Source of the DNA: Faucicola sp902506225
GTDB lineage: Bacteria; Pseudomonadota; Gammaproteobacteria; Pseudomonadales; Moraxellaceae
DNA: 64,000 bases
NCBI GenBank assembly: GCA_902506225.1
Contig: LR733345.1
Span: 2,418,001 to 2,482,000, forward strand
Direction: 5' to 3'
Shown piece by piece: positions 1 to 9,156 of the stretch. The stretch's first letter is position 1. Every line of letters begins with the position of its first letter. Both the position numbers and the translations under genes were made by a program. Under the pieces are notes generated by a model that saw only the letters and a program-made list of their open reading frames with translations, was not told the origin of the DNA and did not search any database.

Positions 1-1521
1 AACATCATCTTTAGTGATTGGCGTTGTTTCAATGACTTGCTCTGGTACGAATCGTACTTGCAGTTTAGCTTGTGGGCGACTTGGAAAGCGCGCCTTAGAT
101 AATGCAATAATTTTTTGTTCCATTAATTGGATATCACTATGTTTCGGTGCTGTTAAACCTTGTAATAATACGCGAATAAGGTAAGGTTTAGACGTATCAG
201 TAGGCGATTTTTTAGGGTTTTTATCTGCCACATCATAGCTAATGCTAACTACATAATTTGGCTGATTTGCAATGGATTGTTTAACAATTTTATTGACGGC
301 TGCTTCATAACTTTGTTGTTTAAGTTTTTGCTGAAAATTCAGGGTTAAATAAATACTAATCCCGATTAACAGTACTAAGGATACAGCATTGCGACGTATA
401 AATAGCAAGCTTTGCTGCCATTTAGAATCCTTAACTTTTTCATCTTCTGCCGCATCGGTATCAAGCCTTCGAAACCCTGCAACCCAGAGCACAAGTGCAT
501 TGGTAAACTGAATCGCTAAGATATTGGTTAGCGTCAAAATCAATGCCCCTAATGCCAAATCGTATTTACCATTTGCTAACAATATGCCGCTAGCGGTCAG
601 CGGTGGCACCAAAGCGGTTGCCACTGCTACTCCTACTACGGCAACAGATAAATTGCGAGAAATTGTGGCATACGCGCCGGCAGTTCCGCCTGCGAGTGCT
701 ACCATCACATCCATAGTATTGGGGGCGGTACGGGCGATGATTTCTTGGCTTTGTGACTGTTCTGGGTAAAGCCAACCCAATATCATACCAATCGCATATA
801 TCAGCACACCGCCTGAAAATAACGTCAGTAAGGATTTTTTGAGTAAGGCAAAACGCGCATCAATAATAGCCAATGCAATACCGCTGATAGGTCCAATCAG
901 CATCGCCACTAGCATTGCACCAATCACAACCGCAGGGGAGTTGGCCAATAAACCAAAACCAGCAATGATTGCCGCCAGTCCATTTAACAAATAAAATGCC
1001 CGTGTGGGTAATGCCCCCGATTCGATATTGATACGCACTTGACGATAATCAATGGTTTGTTCGCTATTTTTTTTAGCAAGATACTGTTTAAAGGCTTCGT
1101 ACTGAGCTTCTTGCTGTTCTTCTAACTGCTTTTGTACAGTTTGATGAATATTCTTGTCGATCATCTCAAAGGTTAACGTTTTATTTGGTTCATTTGAGGC
1201 GTCAATATTATGAGTTTGATGCTTAGCATTTAAATGAGGTTCTGTGGTCGATTTCCTGTCAGTTTTATCGCCATCTTCCTCTTCATTGGCATTACTACTA
1301 AGCTGCTCATTCACTGCTTGGGCAACAGCTTCAATGGTGTCTTCATCAAAGCCTTGCTCGGTCAAGTTTTCGATATCTTCTTGTGTCAGTGCAAGGTTAT
1401 CAGTTACTTCTACCGGTGTCGTGCGGCGAGCGATTGAGGTCTTACGCAAGCTAGAAGATTGATTGAACGGTTCATGATGATCTTTTATTTTGGTAAACGT
1501 TAATGTGCTTAAATCTATCAT
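1..1521 (-). CDS. DUF389 (TIGR00341-type) membrane protein, C-terminus cut by window edge
   Basis: The frame is open from an ATG at 1521 to the window edge (507 codons), so the C-terminus is missing. Residues 1 to about 165 are hydrophilic and acidic, with many Glu/Gln runs. After that comes a block of membrane helices. The segment NSPAVVIGAMLVAMLIGP is the signature-like stretch of the DUF389/TIGR00341 family of inner-membrane proteins, whose function is not established. It is the last gene of an apparent operon with the MscS channel (27-bp gap) and the NhaP antiporter, which suggests a role in envelope or ion stress; this is inference from context only. Confidence 0.8.
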   Translation of the reverse strand, partial: MIDLSTLTFTKIKDHHEPFNQSSSLRKTSIARRTTPVEVTDNLALTQEDIENLTEQGFDEDTIEAVAQAVNEQLSSNANEEEDGDKTDRKSTTEPHLNAKHQTHNIDASNEPNKTLTFEMIDKNIHQTVQKQLEEQQEAQYEAFKQYLAKKNSEQTIDYRQVRINIESGALPTRAFYLLNGLAAIIAGFGLLANSPAVVIGAMLVAMLIGPISGIALAIIDARFALLKKSLLTLFSGGVLIYAIGMILGWLYPEQSQSQEIIARTAPNTMDVMVALAGGTAGAYATISRNLSVAVVGVAVATALVPPLTASGILLANGKYDLALGALILTLTNILAIQFTNALVLWVAGFRRLDTDAAEDEKVKDSKWQQSLLFIRRNAVSLVLLIGISIYLTLNFQQKLKQQSYEAAVNKIVKQSIANQPNYVVSISYDVADKNPKKSPTDTSKPYLIRVLLQGLTAPKHSDIQLMEQKIIALSKARFPSRPQAKLQVRFVPEQVIETTPITKDDV

Positions 1522-1548
1522 AATAATTTTACTTACAAAGGGTTGGTA

Positions 1549-2511
1549 TTATTTTTTTACATCGAGACCGGTTTCAAGCTTCACGGAAATTGGATGGTTA
1601 GCTTCTAAGGTGGTCACTGGGAAAGGAATGGATATATTCGCCTCTTCCAATGCCTCTTTGACCATAATAATAACTTCATTTATTGACGCCACTCGATTGG
1701 TCTGTGTCCCATCATCAATGAACCAGCGTACCCTTAATACCACACTACTATCTGCCAATGCCGTGGCAACCACAGATGGCTCTGCCAGTTTTGACACAGT
1801 TGGTGCTGCCTTTAATACATTTAAAATCACACGTTGGGCGTCAACGATATTGTTTTCATACCCGATACCCACATCAAATTCTAGACGGCGTTGTGAATAG
1901 GCGGTATTGACGGTCATCGGACTGGTGTATAGCTGAGAGTTAGGAATTACAACTTTTCTGCCGTCGTAGGTACGAATCGTCGTCGCACGGATTTGAATAT
2001 CTTCTACCGTGCCTTCAAAGTTACCTGAGATAATTTGGTCGCCAATACGAAATGGTTCAGACAGTAACAACAAAATACCCGATAGCAAATTCTGAAAAAT
2101 ATCTTTAAAAGCAAAGCCGATCGCAACGGACCCGATCCCCAATGCTCCGATAAGCTTGCCCGGTGTAAAGCTCGGTACCGCGATAATCATGGCCACCATA
2201 AAGCCCAAAAATAAAATTAGTGCGCTGCCCACTCGTCTAAAAACCGTGACTAAATTTTGATGGTGCTTACGATTTCCAAGTATTTTAGTGACAGCTTTTT
2301 TAAAAAAAATCGACAACACCCAAAATATTACAAACACAAGTGAAGCAATCACCAGATAAGGTATGCGGCTTATCATTTGCTGTAAAAGATGATTAGCCGA
2401 TGACACCATGGTTTGGTATTCATTCACTTTGTCGCCTAGCATATCCGCTTGGCTCACCATACTGACATAGGTAGGCAAATAATCAATAAAAGATAGGATT
2501 AATTCAAACAT
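1549..2511 (-). CDS. mscS: Small-conductance mechanosensitive channel, MscS family
   Basis: This 320-aa inner-membrane protein should release solutes under hypo-osmotic shock. The N-terminal third has a membrane helix (about residues 50-70) and a second pair around 90-115. The pore-lining TM3 region reads LIGALGIGSVAIGFAFKDIFQNLLSG, with the Gly/Ala packing and the FAFKD turn typical of MscS. The beta domain begins with FRIGDQI and contains VEDIQIRATTIRTYDGRKVVIPNS, the family signature. The length is close to E. coli MscS (286 aa) with a short N-terminal extension. It lies 10 bp downstream of nhaP and 27 bp upstream of the DUF389 gene, so the three are probably co-transcribed. Confidence 0.93.
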   Translation of the reverse strand: MFELILSFIDYLPTYVSMVSQADMLGDKVNEYQTMVSSANHLLQQMISRIPYLVIASLVFVIFWVLSIFFKKAVTKILGNRKHHQNLVTVFRRVGSALILFLGFMVAMIIAVPSFTPGKLIGALGIGSVAIGFAFKDIFQNLLSGILLLLSEPFRIGDQIISGNFEGTVEDIQIRATTIRTYDGRKVVIPNSQLYTSPMTVNTAYSQRRLEFDVGIGYENNIVDAQRVILNVLKAAPTVSKLAEPSVVATALADSSVVLRVRWFIDDGTQTNRVASINEVIIMVKEALEEANISIPFPVTTLEANHPISVKLETGLDVKK

Positions 2512-2521
2512 ATTGATACCT

Positions 2522-3775
2522 TTATAGCACCTTTAGCTGACTGGCTGTCACACTTTTTGCCACTCGGCCAATCGTTAGACCTTGAATTAAAATGGAAAAT
2601 ACCACAATCGCATAAGTCAACGTTAATAACAAATCTCGCTCGGCACCGGCAGGTAATTGTAATACTAATGCCACTGAAATACCGCCTCGCAGTCCACCCC
2701 AAGTCAACACCTTCCAAGCACCTTTGGGCAAACCTAAATATTTTTGTAGATTAAACGTTACACCGCCAACAACCATCAAACGAGCGAGTAAACCAATCGC
2801 TACCGCTAATATCGCCGCTATTAGCAAATTGCTATTCAAACTCACCATCACAATTTCAAGACCGATCAATACAAACAAAATGGCATTTAAAATCTCATCA
2901 ACGAGTTCCCAAAACAAATCCACATAGTGACGAGTATTATCGCTCATGGCATAGCTTCGCCCTTGATTGCCGACCATTAAACCCACAACAACCATCGCAA
3001 GCGGTGCTGATAAATGCCAGTGGCTGGCCAACGCATAACCGCCTAATACCCCAGCCAAGGTTAATAAAACCTCTTCTTGATATGAATCAATGCTTTTTAA
3101 CAAATAATACAGCACGGCACCTAGTAACAAGCCAAATGAGATACCGCCGCCTGCTTCAATTAACAATAAATGCCCAATATGCCCTGCTGTTGGTATCTCG
3201 CCGCTTGTCAGTACGCCAAGTAGCAACATAAAAATCACCACCCCAACCCCATCATTAAATAATGACTCGCCTGAAATCACCGTGTTGAGGCTTTTAGGGG
3301 CATTAGCATTGGCTAAAATCCCCATAACAGCAATCGGGTCGGTTGGTGAAATGAGCGCCCCAAACAATAAACACCAGATAAAATCAAGGTTAAATCCTAG
3401 CCATTGTAAGGCGACATACGTCAGTCCTGCGACAATAAAGGTTGATACCACCGTACCTACCACAGCAAGCAAGGCTATAGGCAGCTTATAGCGTCGTAAA
3501 TCTTGCAAGTTGATATGCAATGCACCAGCAAATAACAACATGGAGAGCATCCCATCCATGAGTATTTCAGTGAAATCAAGCTGCCCGACCAGCATTTTTT
3601 CATAATCAATCAGTGTATCAAACCCTAAGGCATTGAGAACAATCGCAATAAGTGACAGCAGCAGTGAGATGACCATCACACCGATGGTAGTCGGTAGACC
3701 GATAAAGCGATGATTGATATAAGCAAGTAAGGCAGTCAAGGTCAAGAAAATAGCAGCAATGTCAAAAGCATTCAT
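2522..3775 (-). CDS. nhaP: Na+/H+ antiporter, CPA1/NhaP family
   Basis: This 417-aa protein with about 12 hydrophobic helices should exchange external H+ for cytoplasmic Na+ (or K+) at the inner membrane. The central helices carry GALISPTDPIAVMGIL and SGESLFNDGVGVVIF, the two motifs with the conserved Asp residues that bind the cation in CPA1 antiporters. WGGLRGGISVALVLQLP near the C-terminus is also a family hallmark. There is no long cytosolic tail, unlike some NhaP2/KefC-type proteins. It is the first gene of the nhaP-mscS-DUF389 operon. A second antiporter of another family (NhaA) is encoded at 24393-25580. Confidence 0.93.
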   Translation of the reverse strand: MNAFDIAAIFLTLTALLAYINHRFIGLPTTIGVMVISLLLSLIAIVLNALGFDTLIDYEKMLVGQLDFTEILMDGMLSMLLFAGALHINLQDLRRYKLPIALLAVVGTVVSTFIVAGLTYVALQWLGFNLDFIWCLLFGALISPTDPIAVMGILANANAPKSLNTVISGESLFNDGVGVVIFMLLLGVLTSGEIPTAGHIGHLLLIEAGGGISFGLLLGAVLYYLLKSIDSYQEEVLLTLAGVLGGYALASHWHLSAPLAMVVVGLMVGNQGRSYAMSDNTRHYVDLFWELVDEILNAILFVLIGLEIVMVSLNSNLLIAAILAVAIGLLARLMVVGGVTFNLQKYLGLPKGAWKVLTWGGLRGGISVALVLQLPAGAERDLLLTLTYAIVVFSILIQGLTIGRVAKSVTASQLKVL

Positions 3776-3912
3776 GCGTCTGATCTCAAAATAAAATTTG
3801 TATCAGTGTAGCGAAAACTAATGCATAATTCAGCTAAAATCGCAATAAGGGTGTTGATGTGAATTACTTAGGGTTCAATCTTAGACAAGCATCGGCTCTT
3901 TGTCTTTAACCT
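3776..3912. other. Non-coding spacer upstream of nhaP
   Basis: No supported gene. The region should hold the nhaP promoter (minus strand). The Tn3-type repeat begins immediately to the right at 3913. Confidence 0.4.
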
Positions 3913-4162
3913 GGGGTCAGCACAGAAAACGGAGAAATAGGGATTTAACGACTTTTGTCGAGTATTTTTAAGTATCCTTTAATTGTCTAAAAAACCAGGG
4001 TTTTTTAGACAATTTTATTTAGGCGAAAAAACAGGGGCAAATCGCCCCTATTTTTATCAATTAACTTGTCTACAAATCAGCATCCAATAAATATATAGAT
4101 AGGCCCTATTAGAAAATTTTAATTAAAATCAACGAAGGGTAGTTACTAAAAGGCTTCAAGTA

Positions 4163-4504
4163 CTACGCCAAATGAGCAATCTCATCAATTAACTCAGGCT
4201 TTTTACCCAATAATTTAAGTAAAACTTGAGCTGAACCGCTGGGTTTACGTTGTCCTTGTTCCCAAGATTTTAACGTATTGACCGAAATGCCTAGGATTTT
4301 GGCAAATTGACTTTGCGATAAACCCGCTTTATGACGGACTTGAGCCGTATCTGATATGTCTGTCGTACGTGCAAAGATACCTGCTTTGATTTGGTTCAAT
4401 GCTTCAATCAGATTGTCTCGCTCTGCGACTAAATCAGGTTCATCATCAATAATCGCTTGAACAGCTGCTTCAATATCGAAGTCTTTAGGAAAATTTGTTT
4501 TCAT
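4163..4504 (-). CDS. higA: HigA-type antitoxin (copy 1)
   Basis: This 113-aa protein has a C-terminal XRE-type helix-turn-helix: VRHKAGLSQSQFAKILGISVNTLKSWEQGQRKPSGSAQ, followed by LLKLLGKKPELIDEIAHLA. The N-terminal half (residues 1-50) should contact the toxin. In HigBA systems the antitoxin neutralises a RelE-fold mRNase and represses its own operon. This copy is nearly identical to copy 3 (29355-29696), while copy 2 (22912-23244) shares only the C-terminal half. The toxin gene upstream of it (4508-4645) is truncated, so this antitoxin is an orphan. It might still act on the related toxin of copy 3. Confidence 0.85.
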   Translation of the reverse strand: MKTNFPKDFDIEAAVQAIIDDEPDLVAERDNLIEALNQIKAGIFARTTDISDTAQVRHKAGLSQSQFAKILGISVNTLKSWEQGQRKPSGSAQVLLKLLGKKPELIDEIAHLA

Positions 4505-4507
4505 CGG

Positions 4508-4645
4508 TTATCTTTTTAGCTTTTGAAGCTCACTTGGCGATATATTTTCTTGTTCATTTTTTGCGTAGAAGTAAGACATCACAATCAGCCCATCTTCTAA
4601 TACATTAAAGTAAATGAGACGAACGCCGGTATTTTCAATCATAAA
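4508..4645 (-). pseudogene. higB: Truncated HigB toxin (C-terminal 40 or so residues)
   Basis: The translation GVRLIYFNVLEDGLIVMSYFYAKNEQENI matches the C-terminal part of the intact HigB at 29700-30014, with few differences. Homology stops at about 4630, where the sequence runs into AT-rich DNA next to the right terminal repeat. About 60 N-terminal residues of the toxin are missing. An in-frame ATG at 4645 exists but would yield only about 43 residues lacking half of the RelE fold, so no activity is expected. Confidence 0.8.
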
Positions 4646-4700
4646 AAGACCAAACAAATTTCCTTAGCGTGCTATTTTCTCCAAATTCTGTGCTGACCCC

Positions 4701-4956
4701 ATGTAGGTTTGAATTTTATTAGTGTCCTAAATTAGTTGACCACCACCAGATTCTTATCAAAGACTTCATCATCTATTATTCGCCAAACGGCAACTTGCTG
4801 ATGGTCTTTGGTGGTGACTAGATTTAAAGTTTGTTCAATCATTGCTTGAGGTCTCATATCCTTATGATGTTTATTTGCTTCAAACCCAGTTACTTTACAC
4901 TTAGCGGTTTAATTAAGCTACTTACTTGAGCTATTTGCTTCAGTTATTAGGCTTGG
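4701..4956. other. Inter-element spacer with an unassigned coding scrap
   Basis: No complete gene. On the minus strand an open frame of about 50 codons ending at 4732 (ending in FDKNLVVVN) reads like the C-terminal tail of a lost protein, but I do not recognise it. Short directly repeated AAGTAGC-type motifs lie at 4910-4960, just downstream of the CDF gene. Confidence 0.3.
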
Positions 4957-5787
4957 CTACTTACTCAACTTCAATATTCTAAAGGCGCCCTGAATAACTA
5001 AAGCAAATACGATGCTACCAATAATCAAATCAGGCGTACTAGAGTGTAACCAATTAACCAAAATCCCTGCAACAATTACCCCTAAATTGATAATCACATC
5101 GTTTGAAGTGAAAATCGTACTGGCTTGCATATGGGCTTCTTCTTTGCTTTTCGATTTTTGTAGTAAATAGAGGCAAATCGAGTTTGCAATTAGCGCAAGA
5201 ATCGATATGACTATCATGGTAGAAAAGTCAGGTAACTGCTCATTGCCAAAGAAACGTCTTAGTACTTCTAAAAAACCAAGAATCGCCAGCGTAATTTGAA
5301 AATATCCGGCAATTCTAGCAATCCGTTTTTTCTTAATGACCGTTCCACCGACCGCAAATAAGCTAATTCCATACACGAAGCTATCTGCTAACATATCTAA
5401 GCTGTCGGCGACCAACCCCATCGAACGAGAAATCAGTCCCGTGCTCATTTCAATAATAAAGAAAGCAAAGTTAATGACCAGCACTATCCATAGTAGCTTT
5501 CTTTGCTCAGCATCTTTTTTGTGACTAGAGTCAGCATCAACTTTAAAATTATTGTTGGGATCAGAGGGGTCAATGGTTTCGGTCGAGAGTAAGGTGTCTC
5601 CTAATTTTAGGTCATGAATAGCAGTCTCTATCCCTTCTATATTGTCATGATGAAACACAGTTAATTGACGGTTAGGAATGTCGAACTCAAGATGTTCAAT
5701 ATTCGAGTGGCCCTCTAATTTCATTCGGATTAGGTTTTCCTCCGAAGGGCAGTCCATCTTCGATATTTTAAAAGTTGTTTTATTCAT
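4957..5787 (-). CDS. Cation diffusion facilitator (CDF/CzcD-like) with N-terminal HMA-like domain
   Basis: A probable heavy-metal/proton antiporter of the inner membrane. Residues 1-70 look like an HMA-type ferredoxin fold (TTFKISKMDCPSEENLIR), although only one Cys of the usual CxxC pair is present. About six membrane helices follow. The SMGLVADSLDMLADSFVYG segment holds the Asp pair of the metal site in CDF helix 2, and TSNDVIINLGVIVAGILVN is the matching helix 5. The frame also opens at a TTG (5817), but the ATG at 5787 (MNKTTFKIS) starts directly before the HMA-like domain and is preferred. It lies alone between two mobile fragments. Confidence 0.8.
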   Translation of the reverse strand: MNKTTFKISKMDCPSEENLIRMKLEGHSNIEHLEFDIPNRQLTVFHHDNIEGIETAIHDLKLGDTLLSTETIDPSDPNNNFKVDADSSHKKDAEQRKLLWIVLVINFAFFIIEMSTGLISRSMGLVADSLDMLADSFVYGISLFAVGGTVIKKKRIARIAGYFQITLAILGFLEVLRRFFGNEQLPDFSTMIVISILALIANSICLYLLQKSKSKEEAHMQASTIFTSNDVIINLGVIVAGILVNWLHSSTPDLIIGSIVFALVIQGAFRILKLSK

Positions 5788-5868
5788 AGCTACATTTATA
5801 TCCGGGTGGTGGTTCAAAAACTAGGCTGGAAAAAACAGGCTGAGAAATTGATAAATAGTGAAATGCAA

Positions 5869-6082
5869 ATGACACTATACATCAAATACCCAGCCTGTCT
5901 AAGTGACAATATAAAGAAAAATGGTTTCAAAAGCTATGGTAAGCGAAACTATAAATACAAAGACTGCAAAAGGCATTGAAGGTAATAATTGCACTATCAG
6001 ACATCGAGTAAGGCGAGCATTTAGGCGAAGTTGTAACTTTCCTAAAAAACTGGAAAATCACTTTAAAGCCTTTGATTTAGCT
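5869..6082 (+). pseudogene. IS1-family remnant (start of insA fused to end of insB)
   Basis: An ATG at 5869 opens a 36-codon frame containing PACLSDNIKKNGFKSYGKRN and YKYKDCKR, the zinc-finger start of IS1 InsA proteins; it stops at 5979. Another frame then gives RRAFRRSCNFPKKLENHFKA followed by FDLAFF, which resembles the C-terminal end of InsB. The middle of the element is missing, so this is an internally deleted IS1 copy. Its right end is cut by the IS256-type element (and, before that insertion, by the Tn3-type repeat). Confidence 0.7.
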
Positions 6083-6090
6083 TTCTTTGG

Positions 6091-7381
6091 GAGGGCGTTC
6101 AGAAAACTGTGTCACGATAAATTAAAGTTTCATTACAGCATCTAATCGACCAGGGAAATGGATAGACAACTGCATCATTGTTTGTCCCCAATTGTTAATT
6201 GGCATCGTCCATTTCTCTGACGCATTTAACATACCAACATATAAAAGTTTCAGCAAGCTGGTTTCATTAGGGAAAGCCCCTTTGGTTTTAGTTAGCTTAC
6301 GAAACTGGCGATGTACCGCTTCAACCGCATTGGTTGTATAAATCGGCTTTCTGACCGCATCGGGGTACTTGAAATAAGCAGAAAGCAAATGCCATTTGTC
6401 TCGCCAAGAAGCAATCACAGCAGGGTACTTACTGCCCCAGAGTCTATCAAGCTCATCTAAAGCCAGTTCAGCCGAATCTTTATTGATTGCCTTATAGACA
6501 GGCTTTAAATCACGCATGAAAGCTTTCTGATCTTTACTTGCGACATAACGAATACTGTTACGGATTTGGTGAATCACACATAGTTGTACCTCGGTATTAG
6601 GAAAGATAGCCTGTATCGCTTCAGGGAAGCCTTTAAGCCCATCGACACAGGCAATCAGAATATCCTGTACGCCACGATTGTGTAAATCAGTGAGCACAGA
6701 CAACCAATAATTGGCTCCTTCGCTTTCCGAGCAGTATAGCCCAATGAGTTCTTTACGACCTTCGGTATTGAGTGCTAACAGCGTGTAAACCGCTTTATTG
6801 ACATAGCGTCCTTCTTCTTTGACTTTGTAGTGGATGGCATCGAGCCAGACAAACGGATAGACGCTGTCCAAAGGACGGGATTGCCATGCTTTAAGCTGTG
6901 GGATAAGCTGGTCAGTGATACTGCTGATGGTGGCTTCTGAGACCTCAAGCTGATAAATCTCTGCAATGTGGTCTTTGATAGCCGTATAGCTCATGCCATG
7001 CGAGAATAGCGATAGGATACGATTGTCAATTTCAGGGGTAAGCTTAGTTTGATGCTTCTTGACTAAGACAGGTTCAAATTCGCCATTGCGGTCTCGAGGG
7101 GTTTCAAGCTCAAAGCTACCAACGGCTGATTTAACCCTCTTTTTGCTGTAGCCGTTACGGCGGTTGTGACTAGGGTTTTGCTCAAGATAGCTGTCTATCT
7201 CAGCTGATAGGGCAGCTTCAGTGAGTTGTTTGATGAGTGGAGCTAGGACACCATCACTGCCTGTGATGGGTTTACCAGATTGAATAGCTTTTAAAGCTTC
7301 ATTAAAGTCAAAGTTTTGCATGGTGTCATTCCTTCTATTGTGAATAGTTTAGTGAAATGACACAGTTTTTTGAACACTACC
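6091..7381 (-). mobile_element. IS256-family insertion sequence, complete
   Basis: A 1291-bp element. The left end (6091) begins GAGGGCGTTCAGAAAACTGT. The right end, read inward, begins GGTAGTGTTCAAAAAACTGT. These form imperfect 24-bp inverted repeats. An 8-bp direct repeat TTCTTTGG flanks it (6083-6090 and 7382-7389), the expected IS256 target-site duplication. It encodes one transposase. The target was the junction between the IS1 remnant and the GGGG end of the next Tn3-type repeat, so IS256 is the most recent of the three insertions. Confidence 0.92.
6122..7321 (-). CDS. IS256-family transposase (mutator-type DDE)
   Basis: This 399-aa protein is full length for the family. DNA binding is expected in the N-terminal 130 residues. 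The DDE core includes YPFVWLDAIHYKVKEEGR (first Asp), ILIACVDGLKGFPEAIQAIFP (second Asp), the CVIHQIRNSIRYV signature, and TTNAVEAVHRQFRKLTKTKGAFP near the catalytic Glu. The frame is intact and the element has both inverted repeats and a target duplication, so it is probably active. Confidence 0.95.
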   Translation of the reverse strand: MQNFDFNEALKAIQSGKPITGSDGVLAPLIKQLTEAALSAEIDSYLEQNPSHNRRNGYSKKRVKSAVGSFELETPRDRNGEFEPVLVKKHQTKLTPEIDNRILSLFSHGMSYTAIKDHIAEIYQLEVSEATISSITDQLIPQLKAWQSRPLDSVYPFVWLDAIHYKVKEEGRYVNKAVYTLLALNTEGRKELIGLYCSESEGANYWLSVLTDLHNRGVQDILIACVDGLKGFPEAIQAIFPNTEVQLCVIHQIRNSIRYVASKDQKAFMRDLKPVYKAINKDSAELALDELDRLWGSKYPAVIASWRDKWHLLSAYFKYPDAVRKPIYTTNAVEAVHRQFRKLTKTKGAFPNETSLLKLLYVGMLNASEKWTMPINNWGQTMMQLSIHFPGRLDAVMKL

Positions 7382-7387
7382 TTCTTT

Positions 7388-7609
7388 GGGGTCAGCACGG
7401 AATTCGGTTCATATTGTACGCTAGGTACATTTATTGAATTTTATGTGTTTGTTGTTTAATAAATTTATGAAAATACTCTTAATTAAATTGCATATTATTC
7501 ATCTCTATTAAAAAGGCAAAGGGTAAAAAATAAGTCTTTGATTTTAATAAACTTATTAATAAACAAAATTCCTTAGCGTACTATTTTCTCCGAATTCTGT
7601 GCTGACCCC
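7388..7609. mobile_element. Gene-free Tn3-derived miniature element (TIME-like)
   Basis: A 222-bp unit bounded by two 38-bp Tn3-type inverted repeats. The left one (7388-7425) begins GGGGTCAGCACGGAATTCGG. The right one (7572-7609), read inward, begins GGGGTCAGCACAGAATTCGG. The interior is AT-rich with no open frame or res-like site that I can recognise. The first two bases of its left repeat coincide with the end of the IS256 target duplication. It forms the left border of the copper block. Confidence 0.8.
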
Positions 7610-7776
7610 ATTTACTGCTATCTCTAGCTCCAATTGTTTTCGAAGTGTTTTGAAAAGCGTGCCGAAAGTAATAGACAATCATAAATATACAACCATCTTT
7701 TGTTAGGTAAGAAGAATATTGAATTAGTTAACCGGACTTATAACAGCCTAATGCCATCTAAATAAGACCTAGACGA

Positions 7777-9066
7777 TCACACCTGAAAGACAGGCGCGAA
7801 TCCACCGCCTGACGTACGGAAGTTAGTCACCTGACCTTGATACACACGCGCAGCAGGTAGTAACAGTTTTCCGCCATACGTATAAAGACGTATATCTACC
7901 TTTCTTGTTGTTACGATGTCATCAATTTTGAGTGATCTCTCTCCTGCAGGGACAAAGGTCTGTGCGATATAATCTTCATCCAGAATGTTTTCGAAGACGC
8001 GTCGAGTCAGTTTGCTACCGCGATAAACGCCTTTGCTTCCATGACCAGCAACTGGCTTAAAAAACAGTTGCCGCCGAGTAAGCCACAACTCTGCTGCATC
8101 GTCTCTTGATACAATCTTAGTCCTCGGTACAGACCTTTCGAGGCACTCCACTGCAGCCTCATCCAGACCCCAAGAGCGCAATATTTGGGAGTCTGATAGC
8201 AATGTCAGGTTTTGCTTATTGGCCAACATAGCATGTACGCGGGGATTGGGTGTCACTACCACAGCACCCTCTAAATAAGCCTGCTTAAGCAATACATGGT
8301 CAGGGTCCTCAAATGCAAAGTCGACAAGCCGATTGTAAATCATATCGATTTTCTGGCCATGGGCTGTTAACGTACCGTCGATATACTCGAGTTCAGAGGG
8401 ATCAAGTATCACAGTATCAATACCTCTAGCTTGGAGCAGTTGACAGGCTAACTCAAACTCTAAGAACATGAATTGACTCTCGGGGTCATTGTCCACAATG
8501 GCTATCCGATTGGGCATAGCAACAGCGGACTGTCGCTGCCATTCCCGTTTGAACATGTCAAACACTGCTTCCTCGAACCTATCTAGCATTTGATTGGTTG
8601 CAGCGCTTTGCTCTGAGGGGTTGCAACAGCGTTTTTGTGCGCGAGCGAGCAACACATTCAGAAATGCGCCACCGGCATTAGTATTGACCTCGATGAGCTG
8701 AGGTCCATCGCTACCCAAATGAAAGTCATAACCCATGAGGGCCCCTATTGGGCCTGGGTCGAAAGCAGCTATTTCTGGTGCCCACGACAGCACTTGCTCT
8801 TGATACAATGGCAGTTCGGCAGCTGACTCGATAGCCCTGACGATTCGCTCCATCGCCTCTATCTCTGTTTTGGGAACGAACACGGGTGTTGCTGAAAAAA
8901 GCTTATTAAGCTCGTTCGCTCCTATTGGATTGTTTCTAGTTTCTACCAATTGATCTTGAAGGCTTGTATTAAGTGCTTTACGATCAAGGGTAATGCAGTA
9001 GCACTCTTGGTTAAGTCGATTTGCAAGACCGTCATTTTTTTCGTTGTTATTAGTTGGGTGTTCCAT
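7777..9066 (-). CDS. ATP-grasp-like protein of the copper block, function unknown
   Basis: A 429-aa soluble protein. The C-terminal half looks like an ATP-grasp fold: RRQLFFKPVAGHGSKGVYRG (nucleotide-binding loop), DYIAQTFVPAGERSL and KVDIRLYTYGGKLLLPAARV. The N-terminal half contains GYDFHLGSDGPQLIEVNTNAGGAF, an E-x-N element normally found in the metal-binding part of the same fold, which suggests a circularly permuted or duplicated ATP-grasp as in glutathionylspermidine-synthase-like proteins. It is the last gene of the copper/tat cluster. An amide-bond ligase making a peptide or thiol ligand is a guess; no substrate can be named. Confidence 0.6.
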   Translation of the reverse strand: MEHPTNNNEKNDGLANRLNQECYCITLDRKALNTSLQDQLVETRNNPIGANELNKLFSATPVFVPKTEIEAMERIVRAIESAAELPLYQEQVLSWAPEIAAFDPGPIGALMGYDFHLGSDGPQLIEVNTNAGGAFLNVLLARAQKRCCNPSEQSAATNQMLDRFEEAVFDMFKREWQRQSAVAMPNRIAIVDNDPESQFMFLEFELACQLLQARGIDTVILDPSELEYIDGTLTAHGQKIDMIYNRLVDFAFEDPDHVLLKQAYLEGAVVVTPNPRVHAMLANKQNLTLLSDSQILRSWGLDEAAVECLERSVPRTKIVSRDDAAELWLTRRQLFFKPVAGHGSKGVYRGSKLTRRVFENILDEDYIAQTFVPAGERSLKIDDIVTTRKVDIRLYTYGGKLLLPAARVYQGQVTNFRTSGGGFAPVFQV

Positions 9067-9156
9067 TTAGAGTCCGTCGCTAAGTAGAGTACTCACGCTG
9101 ACATACTCTAGTAAAAAGTAAAAAGTAAAAAAGGTTCTTGGCGTGTTTAAGTAGTG

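Larger units (their letters stand above)
3913..4700. mobile_element. Tn3-derived inverted-repeat miniature element with a HigA gene
   Basis: The unit is bounded by two 38-bp sequences. The left one (3913-3950) starts GGGGTCAGCACAGAA. The right one (4663-4700), read inward, starts GGGGTCAGCACAGAATTTGG and ends CACGCTAAG. A GGGG start, 38-bp length and a TAAG-like end are the format of Tn3-family terminal repeats. Inside are only an antitoxin gene, a truncated toxin gene and two terminator-like hairpins (about 3988-4020 and 4024-4056); there is no transposase. The left repeat is degenerate over its inner half. The flanking 5-mers (AACCT, ATGTA) do not form a target duplication, so the unit may have been reshuffled by recombination. 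Confidence 0.75.

Noticed and set aside
3908..7614. 5-bp target duplications around the two Tn3-type miniature elements
   Set aside because: The flanking 5-mers do not match for either unit, so simple transposition at the present sites is not supported.
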